This document shows positions 46,270 through 56,059 of a DNA stretch of 64,000 nt, one piece after another. Source of the DNA: Bacteroidota bacterium. Its GTDB lineage: Bacteria > Bacteroidota > Bacteroidia > Flavobacteriales > Schleiferiaceae. Numbering within the stretch: the stretch's first letter is position 1; every line of letters starts with the position of its first letter. Under the pieces are notes generated by a model. That model made no database searches, had not been told where the DNA came from, and worked only from the letters and a program-made list of their open reading frames with translations. Position numbers and translations under genes: made by a program. The DNA lies in contig PZPB01000002.1 in assembly GCA_003045865.1 (NCBI GenBank), forward strand, positions 16,989-80,988. Direction: 5' to 3'.

Positions 46270-47514
46270 TTAGATCTGGTCGATGGACTTTAAAAAATCG
46301 GCCACCACAAAGGTGCTTCCGCCCACAAAAATGAAATCGTCGGCGTGGGTATTTTTTTGCGCTTCCTGATAAGCTTCCCCTACCGATGCGTAGCTCTTGC
46401 CCGCGAGACCCATTTTTAAGGCTTCTTGTTTTAAAACATCGGCATCTTTTGCACGGGGAATAGAGGCCGCGCAGAAATAGTAAATGGCACTTTTGGGCAG
46501 TAAACTTAAAATGGTCTGACTATCCTTATCGCCCACCATGCCCCAAACCATATGAAGTTGCCGGAAGCTATTGCTTTTAATTTGGTCAATAAGTTCGCGC
46601 ACTCCCGCTTCGTTATGGCCTGTATCACAAACGGTTAAAGGATTTTCTTGAATAATATCCCAGCGACCCCGTAAACCCGTAAGCTGGGTTACGGAGCTTA
46701 ATCCTTCTTGAATATGGTCTTGTAAATTGAAGCCTAATTTTTCAGCCAAACGGATGACCATTAAAACGCCCAGTAAGTTTTTAGCTTGGTATCTGCCAAT
46801 TAAATCGCTGCTATATTTACTTTGCTGATAGGTGATTTCTTGGAGCGCAAAATAAATTGGCGCCGATGCTTCGAGGGCTTTGGCCTTAAATACTTCTTTG
46901 GTTTCCGCTTGAATTTCACTGATTACCACGGGCCTGTTGGCTTTGATAATGCCGGCTTTTTCGCCCGCAATCTTTTCAAGGGTATCACCTAAAAACTCAG
47001 TATGATCGTAGCCAATATTGGTGATTAAACTGATAAGAGGGTCAATAACATTGGTGCTATCCAAGCGGCCACCCATGCCTACTTCAATAATGGCAATGTC
47101 AACTTTTTCTTCGCGGAAATGATGAAAGGCTAGGCCAACGGTCATTTCAAAAAAGCTCAGTCCTAATTGACTAAAACTATCTTTATAGTTATCTACAAAG
47201 TCACAAACTTTTTCTGGGGCAATACATTCGCCATTGATTCGAATGCGTTCTCGGAAATCTACTAAATGTGGTGAAGTATAAAGTCCGGTCTTATATCCGG
47301 CAGCCTGAAAAATGGCGGCCAACATGTGCGAAGAAGAACCTTTGCCATTGGTGCCTGCCACGTGTATGCTTTTAAAGGAATTTTGTGGTTCCTCCAAAAG
47401 TTTCATTAAGGCGATGGTATTGGTTAAATCGGCTTTGTAGGCCACTTTACCAACACGCTGATACATTGGTAATTGCTGAAACAACCAGTCCAGCGTTTCT
47501 TGATAGCGACTCAA
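46270..47514 (-). CDS. folC: Bifunctional folylpolyglutamate synthase/dihydrofolate synthase
   Basis: HVAGTNGKGSSSHMLAAIFQAAGYKTGLYTSPHLVDFRERIRING, EVGMGGRLDSTNVI. Confidence 0.95.
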   Translation of the reverse strand: MSRYQETLDWLFQQLPMYQRVGKVAYKADLTNTIALMKLLEEPQNSFKSIHVAGTNGKGSSSHMLAAIFQAAGYKTGLYTSPHLVDFRERIRINGECIAPEKVCDFVDNYKDSFSQLGLSFFEMTVGLAFHHFREEKVDIAIIEVGMGGRLDSTNVIDPLISLITNIGYDHTEFLGDTLEKIAGEKAGIIKANRPVVISEIQAETKEVFKAKALEASAPIYFALQEITYQQSKYSSDLIGRYQAKNLLGVLMVIRLAEKLGFNLQDHIQEGLSSVTQLTGLRGRWDIIQENPLTVCDTGHNEAGVRELIDQIKSNSFRQLHMVWGMVGDKDSQTILSLLPKSAIYYFCAASIPRAKDADVLKQEALKMGLAGKSYASVGEAYQEAQKNTHADDFIFVGGSTFVVADFLKSIDQI

Positions 47515-48329
47515 GTTCTTTTAAAATTATAAACGATATAGCCAGACTGTTGATCGGGAGCACTGCCATCTGCTTCCCAAGTGGTTTGCATAGCGGCTTT
47601 TTTAGCTTGATCGTACAAACAGCTACTGGTTGTGGTAGAGGCTGCGCCGCCGGGAATTCGTTCGCCCGCAATGGCCCGCACAACTTTGCCAGATTGGTTT
47701 ACATAGATTTTCACTACTACACGACCTTCATCGCTGCAGGGGTAATTGGGTTTGGGTTTGGCTAAAGCGAGACGGTTGCCAAGTAAATAGTCTCCGTCGC
47801 CATTACCTCCACCACCGCCGTCGCCAATGCGATTGCTAGAGCGAGGGTCGCCATTTTCTTTGCCTTGATCTCCGCCACCTTGGGTTACGCCTTCCCCGCC
47901 AGATTGAGAGTTTTTCGTATTATCCAAAATACTTTGAAGGGCATTGGAAGGTTTAGGGTCGGGCTTTTCAACTGGCTTTTCCTCCTGTGTTTCCGTGGGA
48001 GTATCTGTTTTTTCTGGCTTGTCTTCTTCCTCTTTAGTTTGGCTTTCCTCGCTGCTGCTTATGGTGGGCGCATCTTGCCAATCTTGGGTTTTTACACTTT
48101 CTTCTGAATTGGAAGTACTGCTCGTGGTGCTAGGGCTTTCGTTGCTTACAACAGCTTCTTCGCCAAAGCCATCTTCGGCATAACCGAAATTAATAAGCAC
48201 ACCCGCTTCTGGTTTCGGATCGTAATAACTAAGACCTAGGAAAAGAAATAAGATAAAGAGGATGCTATGGAAAATTAAAGTTCCAATTAGTCCATTGCGT
48301 TGATCTTTATCTTTAAAGTAACTCTTCAT
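47511..48329 (-). CDS. TonB-family energy transducer
   Basis: N-terminal TM, Pro/Glu-rich linker, C-term EGRVVVKIYVNQSGKVVRAIAGERIPGG; next to exbD/exbB. Confidence 0.85.
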   Translation of the reverse strand: MKSYFKDKDQRNGLIGTLIFHSILFILFLFLGLSYYDPKPEAGVLINFGYAEDGFGEEAVVSNESPSTTSSTSNSEESVKTQDWQDAPTISSSEESQTKEEEDKPEKTDTPTETQEEKPVEKPDPKPSNALQSILDNTKNSQSGGEGVTQGGGDQGKENGDPRSSNRIGDGGGGGNGDGDYLLGNRLALAKPKPNYPCSDEGRVVVKIYVNQSGKVVRAIAGERIPGGAASTTTSSCLYDQAKKAAMQTTWEADGSAPDQQSGYIVYNFKRT

Positions 48330-48330
48330 C

Positions 48331-48723
48331 TTAACTAGGGTCTGTGGCCGCGATTATTTTCAATTTATTGCGGTAAGCAATATCCATTACATCTACCACC
48401 ATTTCGTAAGGTACGGCTCCATCTGCGCGAAGCAATAACACGGCTTCGTCGATATCTTTGATCTGTCTAAGGATTTCGTTTTGCAATTCATTGGAATTCA
48501 CAATGGTGTTGCCTACCGAAATTTGCTTGTCAGCAGATATATTCACTACTACATCTTTGCGCTTTACCGATTGCGCATCACTTTTAGGTAATACGAGATC
48601 GAGGGCGCTGGTGGTCACTAAGGTAGATGCGATCATAAAGAAGATGAGTAATAGGAACACAATGTCCGTCATACTACTCATACTAAATTCGGCGCTAACC
48701 TTGCTTCGGCGATTCAAGTCCAT
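48331..48723 (-). CDS. exbD: Biopolymer transporter ExbD/TolR
   Basis: SSMTDIVFLLLIFFMIASTLVTTSALDLVLPKS. Confidence 0.94.
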   Translation of the reverse strand: MDLNRRSKVSAEFSMSSMTDIVFLLLIFFMIASTLVTTSALDLVLPKSDAQSVKRKDVVVNISADKQISVGNTIVNSNELQNEILRQIKDIDEAVLLLRADGAVPYEMVVDVMDIAYRNKLKIIAATDPS

Positions 48724-48724
48724 A

Positions 48725-49423
48725 TTAAACGGGTTCGTTTAAAAGATCGAGGAATTCCGTGGCGCGCACTTCCATGTTGTAAATGGATTGATTCACCTTA
48801 CTTACTAAAATATTGTAACCTAAATAAGCAATAATTCCCACCGCTAGACCTGCAACGGTAGTTGTCATGGCGGTGTAAATTCCTTCCGCTAGCATTTCAA
48901 TATCAATTTGTCCACCTGCTGCGGCCATTTCGTGGAAGGCTAAAATCATCCCGATTACAGTTCCTAAGAAACCGATCATGGGAGCAGCTCCCGCGATGGT
49001 GGCTAGGGAGGGAAGGTTTTTTTCGAGAAGTGAAACTTCCAATTTGCCGGTATTTTCGATAGCGGTGCTAATATCCTTTAAGGGTTTGCCGATGCGTGAA
49101 ACGCCTTTAGCAATCATACGTGCCGCGGGAGTGTTTTCAGATTGACATTGCGCTAAGGCTGAGTCGAGGCGGCCATTCATAACATTTTCTTTAATGTTAT
49201 TCATAAAATTGGTGTCCATTTTATTGGCCCGCTTAATCGCTCCCCACCTTTCTATGAAAATGTATACTGCGATAATGGATAGAATAAAAAGCACGGTCAT
49301 AATCAGGATTCCTCCCGGTCCGCCACTGCTTACTAATTCCCAAACGCTTAAGGTTTTTTCAACGGGTTCTTCGCTTAAAGACTCTTCTGCCGGAAGGCTA
49401 ATTTGAAGAAAAGGTACTTTCAT
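48725..49423 (-). CDS. exbB: MotA/TolQ/ExbB proton channel family protein
   Basis: GAAPMIGFLGTVIGMILAFHEMAAAGG, IYTAMTTTVAGLAVGIIAYLGYN. Confidence 0.94.
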   Translation of the reverse strand: MKVPFLQISLPAEESLSEEPVEKTLSVWELVSSGGPGGILIMTVLFILSIIAVYIFIERWGAIKRANKMDTNFMNNIKENVMNGRLDSALAQCQSENTPAARMIAKGVSRIGKPLKDISTAIENTGKLEVSLLEKNLPSLATIAGAAPMIGFLGTVIGMILAFHEMAAAGGQIDIEMLAEGIYTAMTTTVAGLAVGIIAYLGYNILVSKVNQSIYNMEVRATEFLDLLNEPV

Positions 49424-49514
49424 AGATGTGCTTGTTAATGCCGTAAATATAACGGCCTACAAAGCACCTGCGTATGTAGGGCGCAGAGAGAAATTAACAA
49501 ATTAAAGTTTAAAG

Positions 49515-49560
49515 CTTAAAGATCCGCTTAAGCTGCTGAATTGCCCAAGCGGATCTTAGT
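49515..49560 (-). terminator. Terminator-like hairpin downstream of nhaD
   Basis: aaagatccgctt ... aagcggatctt inverted repeat. Confidence 0.65.
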
Positions 49561-49592
49561 ATGTTTTTGTAATACGGCCTTTAATTTTCGCT

Positions 49593-50999
49593 TTATAAGT
49601 GGAAAATACTTTCTTGAATGATGTACACTCCGGCGCCCGCTAAATAACCAATTACGGCGAGAAGGCTGATGCGACGAATATACCAACCAAAGGAGATGTT
49701 TTCTAATCCCATTACGGCAACACCTGCCGCAGAACCAATGATTAAGGCACTACCGCCTGTTCCCGCGCAGTAAGCTAGGAATTCCCAAAAAAGCCCATCT
49801 TGTGAAAACAGACCCCCCATAGCAGCATCAATATTATACATACCCATACTTGCGGCTACTAATGGCACATTATCTACGATGGCGGAAAGAATTCCAATAA
49901 TTAAGCTTACGGAGTAAACTCCCGCTTCAGTATCGGTGCCAATACTATTGTCAAGGGTGTTGGCTAATTCGCCTAGCTGACCGGCTGATTGCAAACTAGC
50001 AACGGCCAATAAAATTCCTAAGAAAAACAATACACTGGCCGTATCTACCTTGCGTAAAACCCCAATTACAGATAGATTGTAGCGTGCTTCACGATTTTTA
50101 GTGTGATGCATTAATTCGGTAATTAACCATAAAACACCTAAGCTCATCATCATTCCCATGAAAGGAGGAAGGTGGGTGTAAGTTTTGAAAATTGGCACGA
50201 AAAGAAGCCCTAATACACCGGCTGTGAAAACAATATTTCTTTCTCTTTCCGTGGTTGGGTTTATGAAATGTTCTTTACTGCTGGCACGCAGAGGACGTTT
50301 TACGTTGCCCTTCATTTTAAAGCTCAGAATGAAAAGGGGAATGAGAATCGCGAAAAGCGAGGGAATAATTAGTTTAATAATTACGGCTGAGGCGGTAATT
50401 TGGCCACCGATCCAAAGCATAGTAGTGGTTACATCTCCAATAGGGGACCAAGCGCCACCAGCATTGGCTGCGATTACTACCATCCCTGCATAAAGCCAAC
50501 GATCTTGTTGATCGTCGATGAGTTTTTTAAGTAAGGATACCATTACAATAGAAGTAGTAAGGTTATCCAATGCAGCAGAGAAGAAGAAGGTAAGAATACA
50601 TACAATCCACATCAGCTTTAGGCGATTAGTGGTCTTGATGCGATTGGTGATTACGCTAAAACCTTCGTGGGCGTCGATAAGCTCTACGATAGTCATAGCG
50701 CCCATTAAGAAGAAAAGAATGGAGGCAATTTCCCCTAGATGTTCTAAAATTTGAAACTCGGTAACATAATGTTGGGTGACTTCTAGCGGTGCGGTTATGC
50801 CTTTTTCTTCGGCAAACATCTCTAAAATGAAATGTGGTATGGCGTTAAAGTCTACAATTCCTTCAGCACCTAATACGTAAATAGCCCAGCACAGTGTGCC
50901 CGTGATTAGGGCAGAAGCAGCTTTGTCAACATGAATATTATGTTCTAGGGCAATTGCTAAATAGCCTAAGACAAAAACTACAATCATTAAAGTGTACAT
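49593..50999 (-). CDS. nhaD: NhaD-type Na+/H+ antiporter
   Basis: FFFSAALDNLTTSIVMVSLLKKLI, VIAANAGGAWSPIGDVTTTMLWIGGQI, LSAIVDNVPLVAASMGMYNI. Confidence 0.93.
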   Translation of the reverse strand: MYTLMIVVFVLGYLAIALEHNIHVDKAASALITGTLCWAIYVLGAEGIVDFNAIPHFILEMFAEEKGITAPLEVTQHYVTEFQILEHLGEIASILFFLMGAMTIVELIDAHEGFSVITNRIKTTNRLKLMWIVCILTFFFSAALDNLTTSIVMVSLLKKLIDDQQDRWLYAGMVVIAANAGGAWSPIGDVTTTMLWIGGQITASAVIIKLIIPSLFAILIPLFILSFKMKGNVKRPLRASSKEHFINPTTERERNIVFTAGVLGLLFVPIFKTYTHLPPFMGMMMSLGVLWLITELMHHTKNREARYNLSVIGVLRKVDTASVLFFLGILLAVASLQSAGQLGELANTLDNSIGTDTEAGVYSVSLIIGILSAIVDNVPLVAASMGMYNIDAAMGGLFSQDGLFWEFLAYCAGTGGSALIIGSAAGVAVMGLENISFGWYIRRISLLAVIGYLAGAGVYIIQESIFHL

Positions 51000-51017
51000 A
51001 CAAGAGTTTTTTTTGGC

Positions 51018-52244
51018 TTAAACTAGTTGCTTTAAGGCAATTTCGTAAGCAGTTTTTGTAATTTCTAGTTTAGAGGATTTCAAGGCATAGGTGTTTTCTA
51101 AAGCCTTCTTAATAACAGTAGAGGTATCGTCAAAAATTGCTTGGTCGTTTAACTCTATTTCATCTTGCATTAGGTAGGCGAAAACGCGCGCCATGCCGCA
51201 ATTGGAAATGAAATCGGGAATACAGTTTACTTGTTGGTCGGCATATTCGGCAATTGGCCCATAAAAAATTTCATTATCGGCAAATGGCACATTTGCGCCG
51301 GAAGAAATTACTTCCAAACCATTGTCAACCATTTCATCTAAATTACTTTTGGAAATCAATCTAGATGCGGCAGCAGGAATAAAAATTTCAGCGCCAATGC
51401 TCCAGATTTTGTGATTGATTTCCTCGAAAGGAATAAGATTATCGCTCACCAAGAAATTTCCTTCGCGGGCATTGTATAGGGCTACAATTTCTTCGAGACT
51501 AAAACCAGCTTCATTAATTAACCCGCCAACGCGGTCAATAATTCCAACAATTTTAGCACCTTCTTTTGCAAGGTAGAAAGCTGCTGCCGAAGCAACATTT
51601 CCCCAACCCTGAATGATAACTCGTTTGTTTTTGAGCTCGCCGCCGTAAATAGTATAAAAGTGACGAACGGATTCTGCTGTACCATAACCCGTAATTAAAT
51701 CGGCTACGGTATATTGGTTGGCTTCGCCTGGCGTAAGTTCGCTAGCTGCTACGGGTAGTAGAACGCCCTTTTGTAACTGGGCAATTTTTTGAGTTTTACT
51801 GCTTTCGTTAGGTTGAAAGTGACCAATTAAGACACCTTCTTGCGGGTGTTCAATGCCTAGTTCGCGGGTAATAGGGATAACCTCATGGATTTCGTCCACG
51901 TTTAAATCACCACCGGTACCATAATAGTTCTTTAATAAGGGTTTTACCGCCTTGTACCAACGTTCTAAAACGCCAGCCTTTCGCGGATCATTAGGATTGA
52001 AGTTTATACCACTTTTGGCGCCGCCAATGGCAGGACCAGCAACGGTAAACTTAATTTCCATGGTTTTAGCGAGACTAAGAACTTCATGTTCATTAAGACC
52101 TTCACGCATACGGGTGCCACCGCCAGCTGCTCCACCGCGCAGAGAGTTGATAACCACCCAACCTTCGGCGGTAGTTAAGCTATCATGCCAGTGAAAAACA
52201 ATTTCTGCCGCTTTGGCCTCGTATAATTTTAGTAAGTCTTTCAT
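51018..52244 (-). CDS. Glu/Leu/Phe/Val dehydrogenase family protein
   Basis: SLRGGAAGGGTRMREGLNEHEVLSLAKTMEIKFTVAGPAIGGAKSGINFNP, VIIQGWGNVASAAAFYLAKEGAKIVGI. Confidence 0.93.
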   Translation of the reverse strand: MKDLLKLYEAKAAEIVFHWHDSLTTAEGWVVINSLRGGAAGGGTRMREGLNEHEVLSLAKTMEIKFTVAGPAIGGAKSGINFNPNDPRKAGVLERWYKAVKPLLKNYYGTGGDLNVDEIHEVIPITRELGIEHPQEGVLIGHFQPNESSKTQKIAQLQKGVLLPVAASELTPGEANQYTVADLITGYGTAESVRHFYTIYGGELKNKRVIIQGWGNVASAAAFYLAKEGAKIVGIIDRVGGLINEAGFSLEEIVALYNAREGNFLVSDNLIPFEEINHKIWSIGAEIFIPAAASRLISKSNLDEMVDNGLEVISSGANVPFADNEIFYGPIAEYADQQVNCIPDFISNCGMARVFAYLMQDEIELNDQAIFDDTSTVIKKALENTYALKSSKLEITKTAYEIALKQLV

Positions 52245-52343
52245 GCTTTATCTTAATTGGGCGCAAAAGTATAAAATCAGGAGGCTTTTATTACGGAATT
52301 GGCAAATAGAATCGCCATTATAATCTGAATTCCGTGATTAAGT

Positions 52344-53432
52344 TTATATCTGGTCGAACCGAGGTTTGAAAATGCGTCCACTGCAGTGATCTTTTCTTGC
52401 GCCAGTTACAGAGCTCAATACATTTACCTTTTCATTTAGAGCTAAGAGGCCGAGGTAGGCAAAAATTAGAGCTTCCTTGAAGTGTAAAACTTCTTCAGAC
52501 GCCACGGTAATTTTTTTATTGCTTAAAAAACGGATACGGTCTATCAAATGTTCATTCAATCCGCCACCACCGCTTATCAGGCAATTTTGGATATTATTGG
52601 TAATAAGGCAGTTACTTATTTGTCTAGCGCTGTGTTCGCTTAAGCTAGATATGATCACTTCTAGGCTTAGAGCCCTTCTCGCAATTAAGGGAAAGATTTC
52701 TTTTTGTACCCATTCTATACCCAAACTTTTAGGAGGCCTTTTTTGGTAGAATTCTAATGCATCTAACTCGGCCACTAAATCTTGATCAAAAGGGAAGGTG
52801 GCGGCGATTACCCCACCGTCATCGTAGGGTAGTCCTAGTTTTTGGCAGTAAAAATTGAGTGCAATATTTAGGGGGCAAATGTCAAAAGCTATTCTTTGCT
52901 CATCTCGGTCGAAGGAAATATTAGCAAAGCCCCCTAAGTTTAAACAGGCTTGATGTTCAGCAAAAAGATCTCTATCGCCAATAGGAACTAAGGGAGCACC
53001 TTGTCCGCCTAGAATAACATCGTTACTGCGGAAATCGGTGATGGTAGTAATGCCAGTAAAGGCGGCTATTTCTGAGCCACCACCAAGCTGATAAGTTATG
53101 CCTTTGTGCGGCTGGTGAAACCAAGTATGCCCGTGGGAAGCGATAAAATCGACTGCCAGTTGATGGTCATCAATAAACTTTTTACTGGCTTGCGCGAGAT
53201 AGGTTCCATAACTATGGTTGAGTTCTAATAGCGCTTCTGCAGATAGGTTTTTATACTGTAATTTTTCCTGCCACTCATCAGAATAGGGGAGGGTAATCGC
53301 TTGATTGATTCTAAAATGCCAAGCTTCATCTTGCCAAAATTCTACAGCACAGATGTCTAGCCCATCTAAGGAAGTGCCAGACATTAAACCTAATGCTTTG
53401 TATAAACGCTTTCTATTAAATTTTTCGCTCAT
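52344..53432 (-). CDS. anmK: Anhydro-N-acetylmuramic acid kinase
   Basis: ALGLMSGTSLDGLDICAVEF, ASHGHTWFHQPHKGITYQLGGGSEIAAFTGI, LNLGGFANIS. Confidence 0.94.
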   Translation of the reverse strand: MSEKFNRKRLYKALGLMSGTSLDGLDICAVEFWQDEAWHFRINQAITLPYSDEWQEKLQYKNLSAEALLELNHSYGTYLAQASKKFIDDHQLAVDFIASHGHTWFHQPHKGITYQLGGGSEIAAFTGITTITDFRSNDVILGGQGAPLVPIGDRDLFAEHQACLNLGGFANISFDRDEQRIAFDICPLNIALNFYCQKLGLPYDDGGVIAATFPFDQDLVAELDALEFYQKRPPKSLGIEWVQKEIFPLIARRALSLEVIISSLSEHSARQISNCLITNNIQNCLISGGGGLNEHLIDRIRFLSNKKITVASEEVLHFKEALIFAYLGLLALNEKVNVLSSVTGARKDHCSGRIFKPRFDQI

Positions 53433-53486
53433 AAAATGTACCTTTGCAGTCCTTTCAATAAGCTACAAGATTAACTAATATTTGTT

Positions 53487-54629
53487 ATGAGATTTGAACT
53501 AACAGAAGAGCATTTGATGATTCAGCAGGCGGCAAGAGATTTTGCCCAAAATGAATTGTTACCAGGAGTGATTGAGCGCGATAGCAAACAAGAATTTCCT
53601 GCTGAGCAGATTAAGAAGATGGGAGAGCTCGGTTTTATGGGTATGATGGTGGATCCTAAGTACAATGGTGCTGGATTAGATACAATTTCATACGTATTAG
53701 CTATGGAGGAAATCTCCAAGGTAGATGCCTCTGCTTCGGTAGTAATGAGTGTAAACAACAGTTTAGTATGCTGGGGTTTAGAAAAATTCGGCACCGAAGA
53801 GCAAAAGGAAAAGTATTTGAAGCCTTTGGCGGCGGGAGAGAAGATTGGTGCTTTTTGCCTTTCTGAGCCAGAAGCGGGTTCTGATGCTACTTCACAAAGA
53901 ACTACTGCAATCGATAAAGGCGATCATTACTTGATAAATGGAAACAAAAACTGGATTACTAATGGAAATTCAGCCTCTGTTTATTTAGTAATGGCCCAAA
54001 CGGATGTAGAAAAAGGTCACCATGGTATCAACTGCCTTATCGTAGAACGCGGAATGGAAGGTTTCGTAGTAGGTAAGAAAGAAGATAAAATGGGTATCCG
54101 TGGATCTGATACGCATTCTTTGATGTTCCAAGACGTGAAGGTTCCCAAGGAAAATAGACTGGGAGACGAAGGCTTTGGTTTTAAATTCGCCATGAAAGTA
54201 TTAAGTGGTGGACGTATTGGTATTGCTGCCCAAGCCTTAGGTATTGCCAGTGGGGCTTATGAATTAGCTCTTAAATACGCTAAAGAACGTGTTACTTTTG
54301 GTAAGCCCATTGGTATGCACCAGGGAGTAGGCTTTAAGTTAGCCGATATGGCAACTGAAATTGAAGCGGCCCGTTTAATGTGTTTAAAAGCGGCTTGGTT
54401 AAAGGATCAAGGAGAGAACTTTGATAAAGAAAGCGCCATGGCTAAACTTTTTGCCTCAGATGTAGCTATGAAAACTACGGTAGAAGCAGTACAAGTTCAC
54501 GGCGGCTACGGTTACGTAAAAGAATACCACGTTGAGCGCCTAATGCGTGATGCTAAGATTACGCAGATCTATGAGGGTACTTCTGAAATTCAGAAGATTG
54601 TTATCTCACGTGCTGTGTTAGCAGACTAG
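53487..54629 (+). CDS. Acyl-CoA dehydrogenase
   Basis: 380 aa; GAFCLSEPEAGSDATSQRTTA, QVHGGYGYVKEYHVERLMRDAKITQIYEGTSEIQKIVISR. Confidence 0.96.
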   Translation: MRFELTEEHLMIQQAARDFAQNELLPGVIERDSKQEFPAEQIKKMGELGFMGMMVDPKYNGAGLDTISYVLAMEEISKVDASASVVMSVNNSLVCWGLEKFGTEEQKEKYLKPLAAGEKIGAFCLSEPEAGSDATSQRTTAIDKGDHYLINGNKNWITNGNSASVYLVMAQTDVEKGHHGINCLIVERGMEGFVVGKKEDKMGIRGSDTHSLMFQDVKVPKENRLGDEGFGFKFAMKVLSGGRIGIAAQALGIASGAYELALKYAKERVTFGKPIGMHQGVGFKLADMATEIEAARLMCLKAAWLKDQGENFDKESAMAKLFASDVAMKTTVEAVQVHGGYGYVKEYHVERLMRDAKITQIYEGTSEIQKIVISRAVLAD

Positions 54630-54652
54630 TTGAGATAGATTCGATAAAACAG

Positions 54653-54692
54653 CAAAGCGGCCTTCATTTTAAAATGAGGCCGCTTTTTTTTC
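54653..54692 (+). terminator. Strong rho-independent terminator after acyl-CoA dehydrogenase
   Basis: aaagcggcc-ttcattttaaaatga-ggccgcttttttttt. Confidence 0.9.
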
Positions 54693-54742
54693 TGAATCTG
54701 AGTTGGATGTGAACTTAGGCCTCAGACCTCTTATAAATCGGT

Positions 54743-56023
54743 TTAAAGCAAATCCGCCGCTTTTTCTAGCTGCATGCCCCGGCTGCCCTTAATCAATATT
54801 ATTTTATCGCTCGGTTCATTCTCTTTAAGGAAACTAAGTAATTCGTTGGTGCTAGCAAATCGAAGGGCTTCTGACTTGGTTTTCATAAAAGCCTCACCTA
54901 CTAAAAGTACCTGCTCAAAGTCGAACTTAGCCGCATGGTCTGCTGCCAATTGATGCTCTGCATTACTATAATCTCCGAGCTCAAACATATCACCCAGAAT
55001 TACCCATTTAGGAGTTTCTTCCGATTTTAGACCAGCAAAATTTTCTATTGAAACCTGCACGCTACTCGGATTGGCATTGTAATAATCTCGCAACAACATA
55101 TTGGCCTTTCCTTGATCTAGCTGCGAGCGGTTATTATTGGGTTTGTATGATTCAATGCCTGCTTTTATTTCCTCGGGGCTTAATCCGAAATAGGAGGCCA
55201 AGCTAATGGCAATGGAAATATTATTAAAGTTGTACTGTCCTGTTAACTGAGAGTGAATTTCTAAGCCAGAAAATTTAGCACTAATAAAATTATTGCCGCT
55301 TGAAGTAGGTTCGATAATAAAATCAGCTTGCTCGACTTTACCAAAGGTAATTTGAGTAAGGCCTTTACTCTTTTCCATTTGTATGGGATCATCTAGGTTT
55401 ACTAAAGCCTTTTTAGCATGCTTTCGCAGATGATCATATAGTTCGCTTTTACCTTTTACAACACCTTCAACGCCGCCAAAACCTTCTAAATGGGCTTTGC
55501 CATAATTGGTTATTAGTCCGATGTCTGGTAGGGCAAGAGAGCTTAAAAATGCGATTTCTTTTTGGGCGTTCGCCCCCATTTCAATAACGGCAATTTCGTC
55601 TTCATTAGTGATGCTGAGGAGACTTAAGGGTACGCCAATGTGATTGTTTAAATTACCCTTGGTATAGGCTACTCGATATTTTTGTTTTAGAGCAGCAACA
55701 ATTAATTCTTTGGTAGTGGTTTTGCCATTACTCCCTGTGAGCGCTATAACAGGAATGCTTAATAACTCACGGTGAAAAACAGCCAAATGCTGAAGGCATG
55801 TTAAGACATCATCAACAAGGATAGTTTGACTTTCTAATTGCGCTTCTGGATCATCTATAACGCAATAACTAGCTCCATTTGCTAATGCCTGTTTACAATA
55901 TTGGTTTCCATCGAAAGAAGGACCTTTTAAAGCAAAGTACATTTGTCCTGCGGTAATGCTGCGAGTATCGGTAGATACTCCCTGAGACTTTAAGAATAAG
56001 TGGTGTAGCTTAGAAATTTCCAT
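54743..56023 (-). CDS. murF: UDP-N-acetylmuramoyl-tripeptide--D-alanyl-D-alanine ligase
   Basis: GVSTDTRSITAGQMYFALKGPSFDGNQY, VIALTGSNGKTTTKELIVAAL, NLNNHIGVPLSLL. Confidence 0.95.
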   Translation of the reverse strand: MEISKLHHLFLKSQGVSTDTRSITAGQMYFALKGPSFDGNQYCKQALANGASYCVIDDPEAQLESQTILVDDVLTCLQHLAVFHRELLSIPVIALTGSNGKTTTKELIVAALKQKYRVAYTKGNLNNHIGVPLSLLSITNEDEIAVIEMGANAQKEIAFLSSLALPDIGLITNYGKAHLEGFGGVEGVVKGKSELYDHLRKHAKKALVNLDDPIQMEKSKGLTQITFGKVEQADFIIEPTSSGNNFISAKFSGLEIHSQLTGQYNFNNISIAISLASYFGLSPEEIKAGIESYKPNNNRSQLDQGKANMLLRDYYNANPSSVQVSIENFAGLKSEETPKWVILGDMFELGDYSNAEHQLAADHAAKFDFEQVLLVGEAFMKTKSEALRFASTNELLSFLKENEPSDKIILIKGSRGMQLEKAADLL

Positions 56024-56053
56024 AAAAAAACCCTGACGTTAATGTCAGGGTCA
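56024..56053 (-). terminator. Rho-independent terminator between gldJ-like gene and murF
   Basis: accctgac-gttaat-gtcagggt; A-run 56024-56030 = U-tract on minus. Confidence 0.85.
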
Positions 56054-56059
56054 AATATC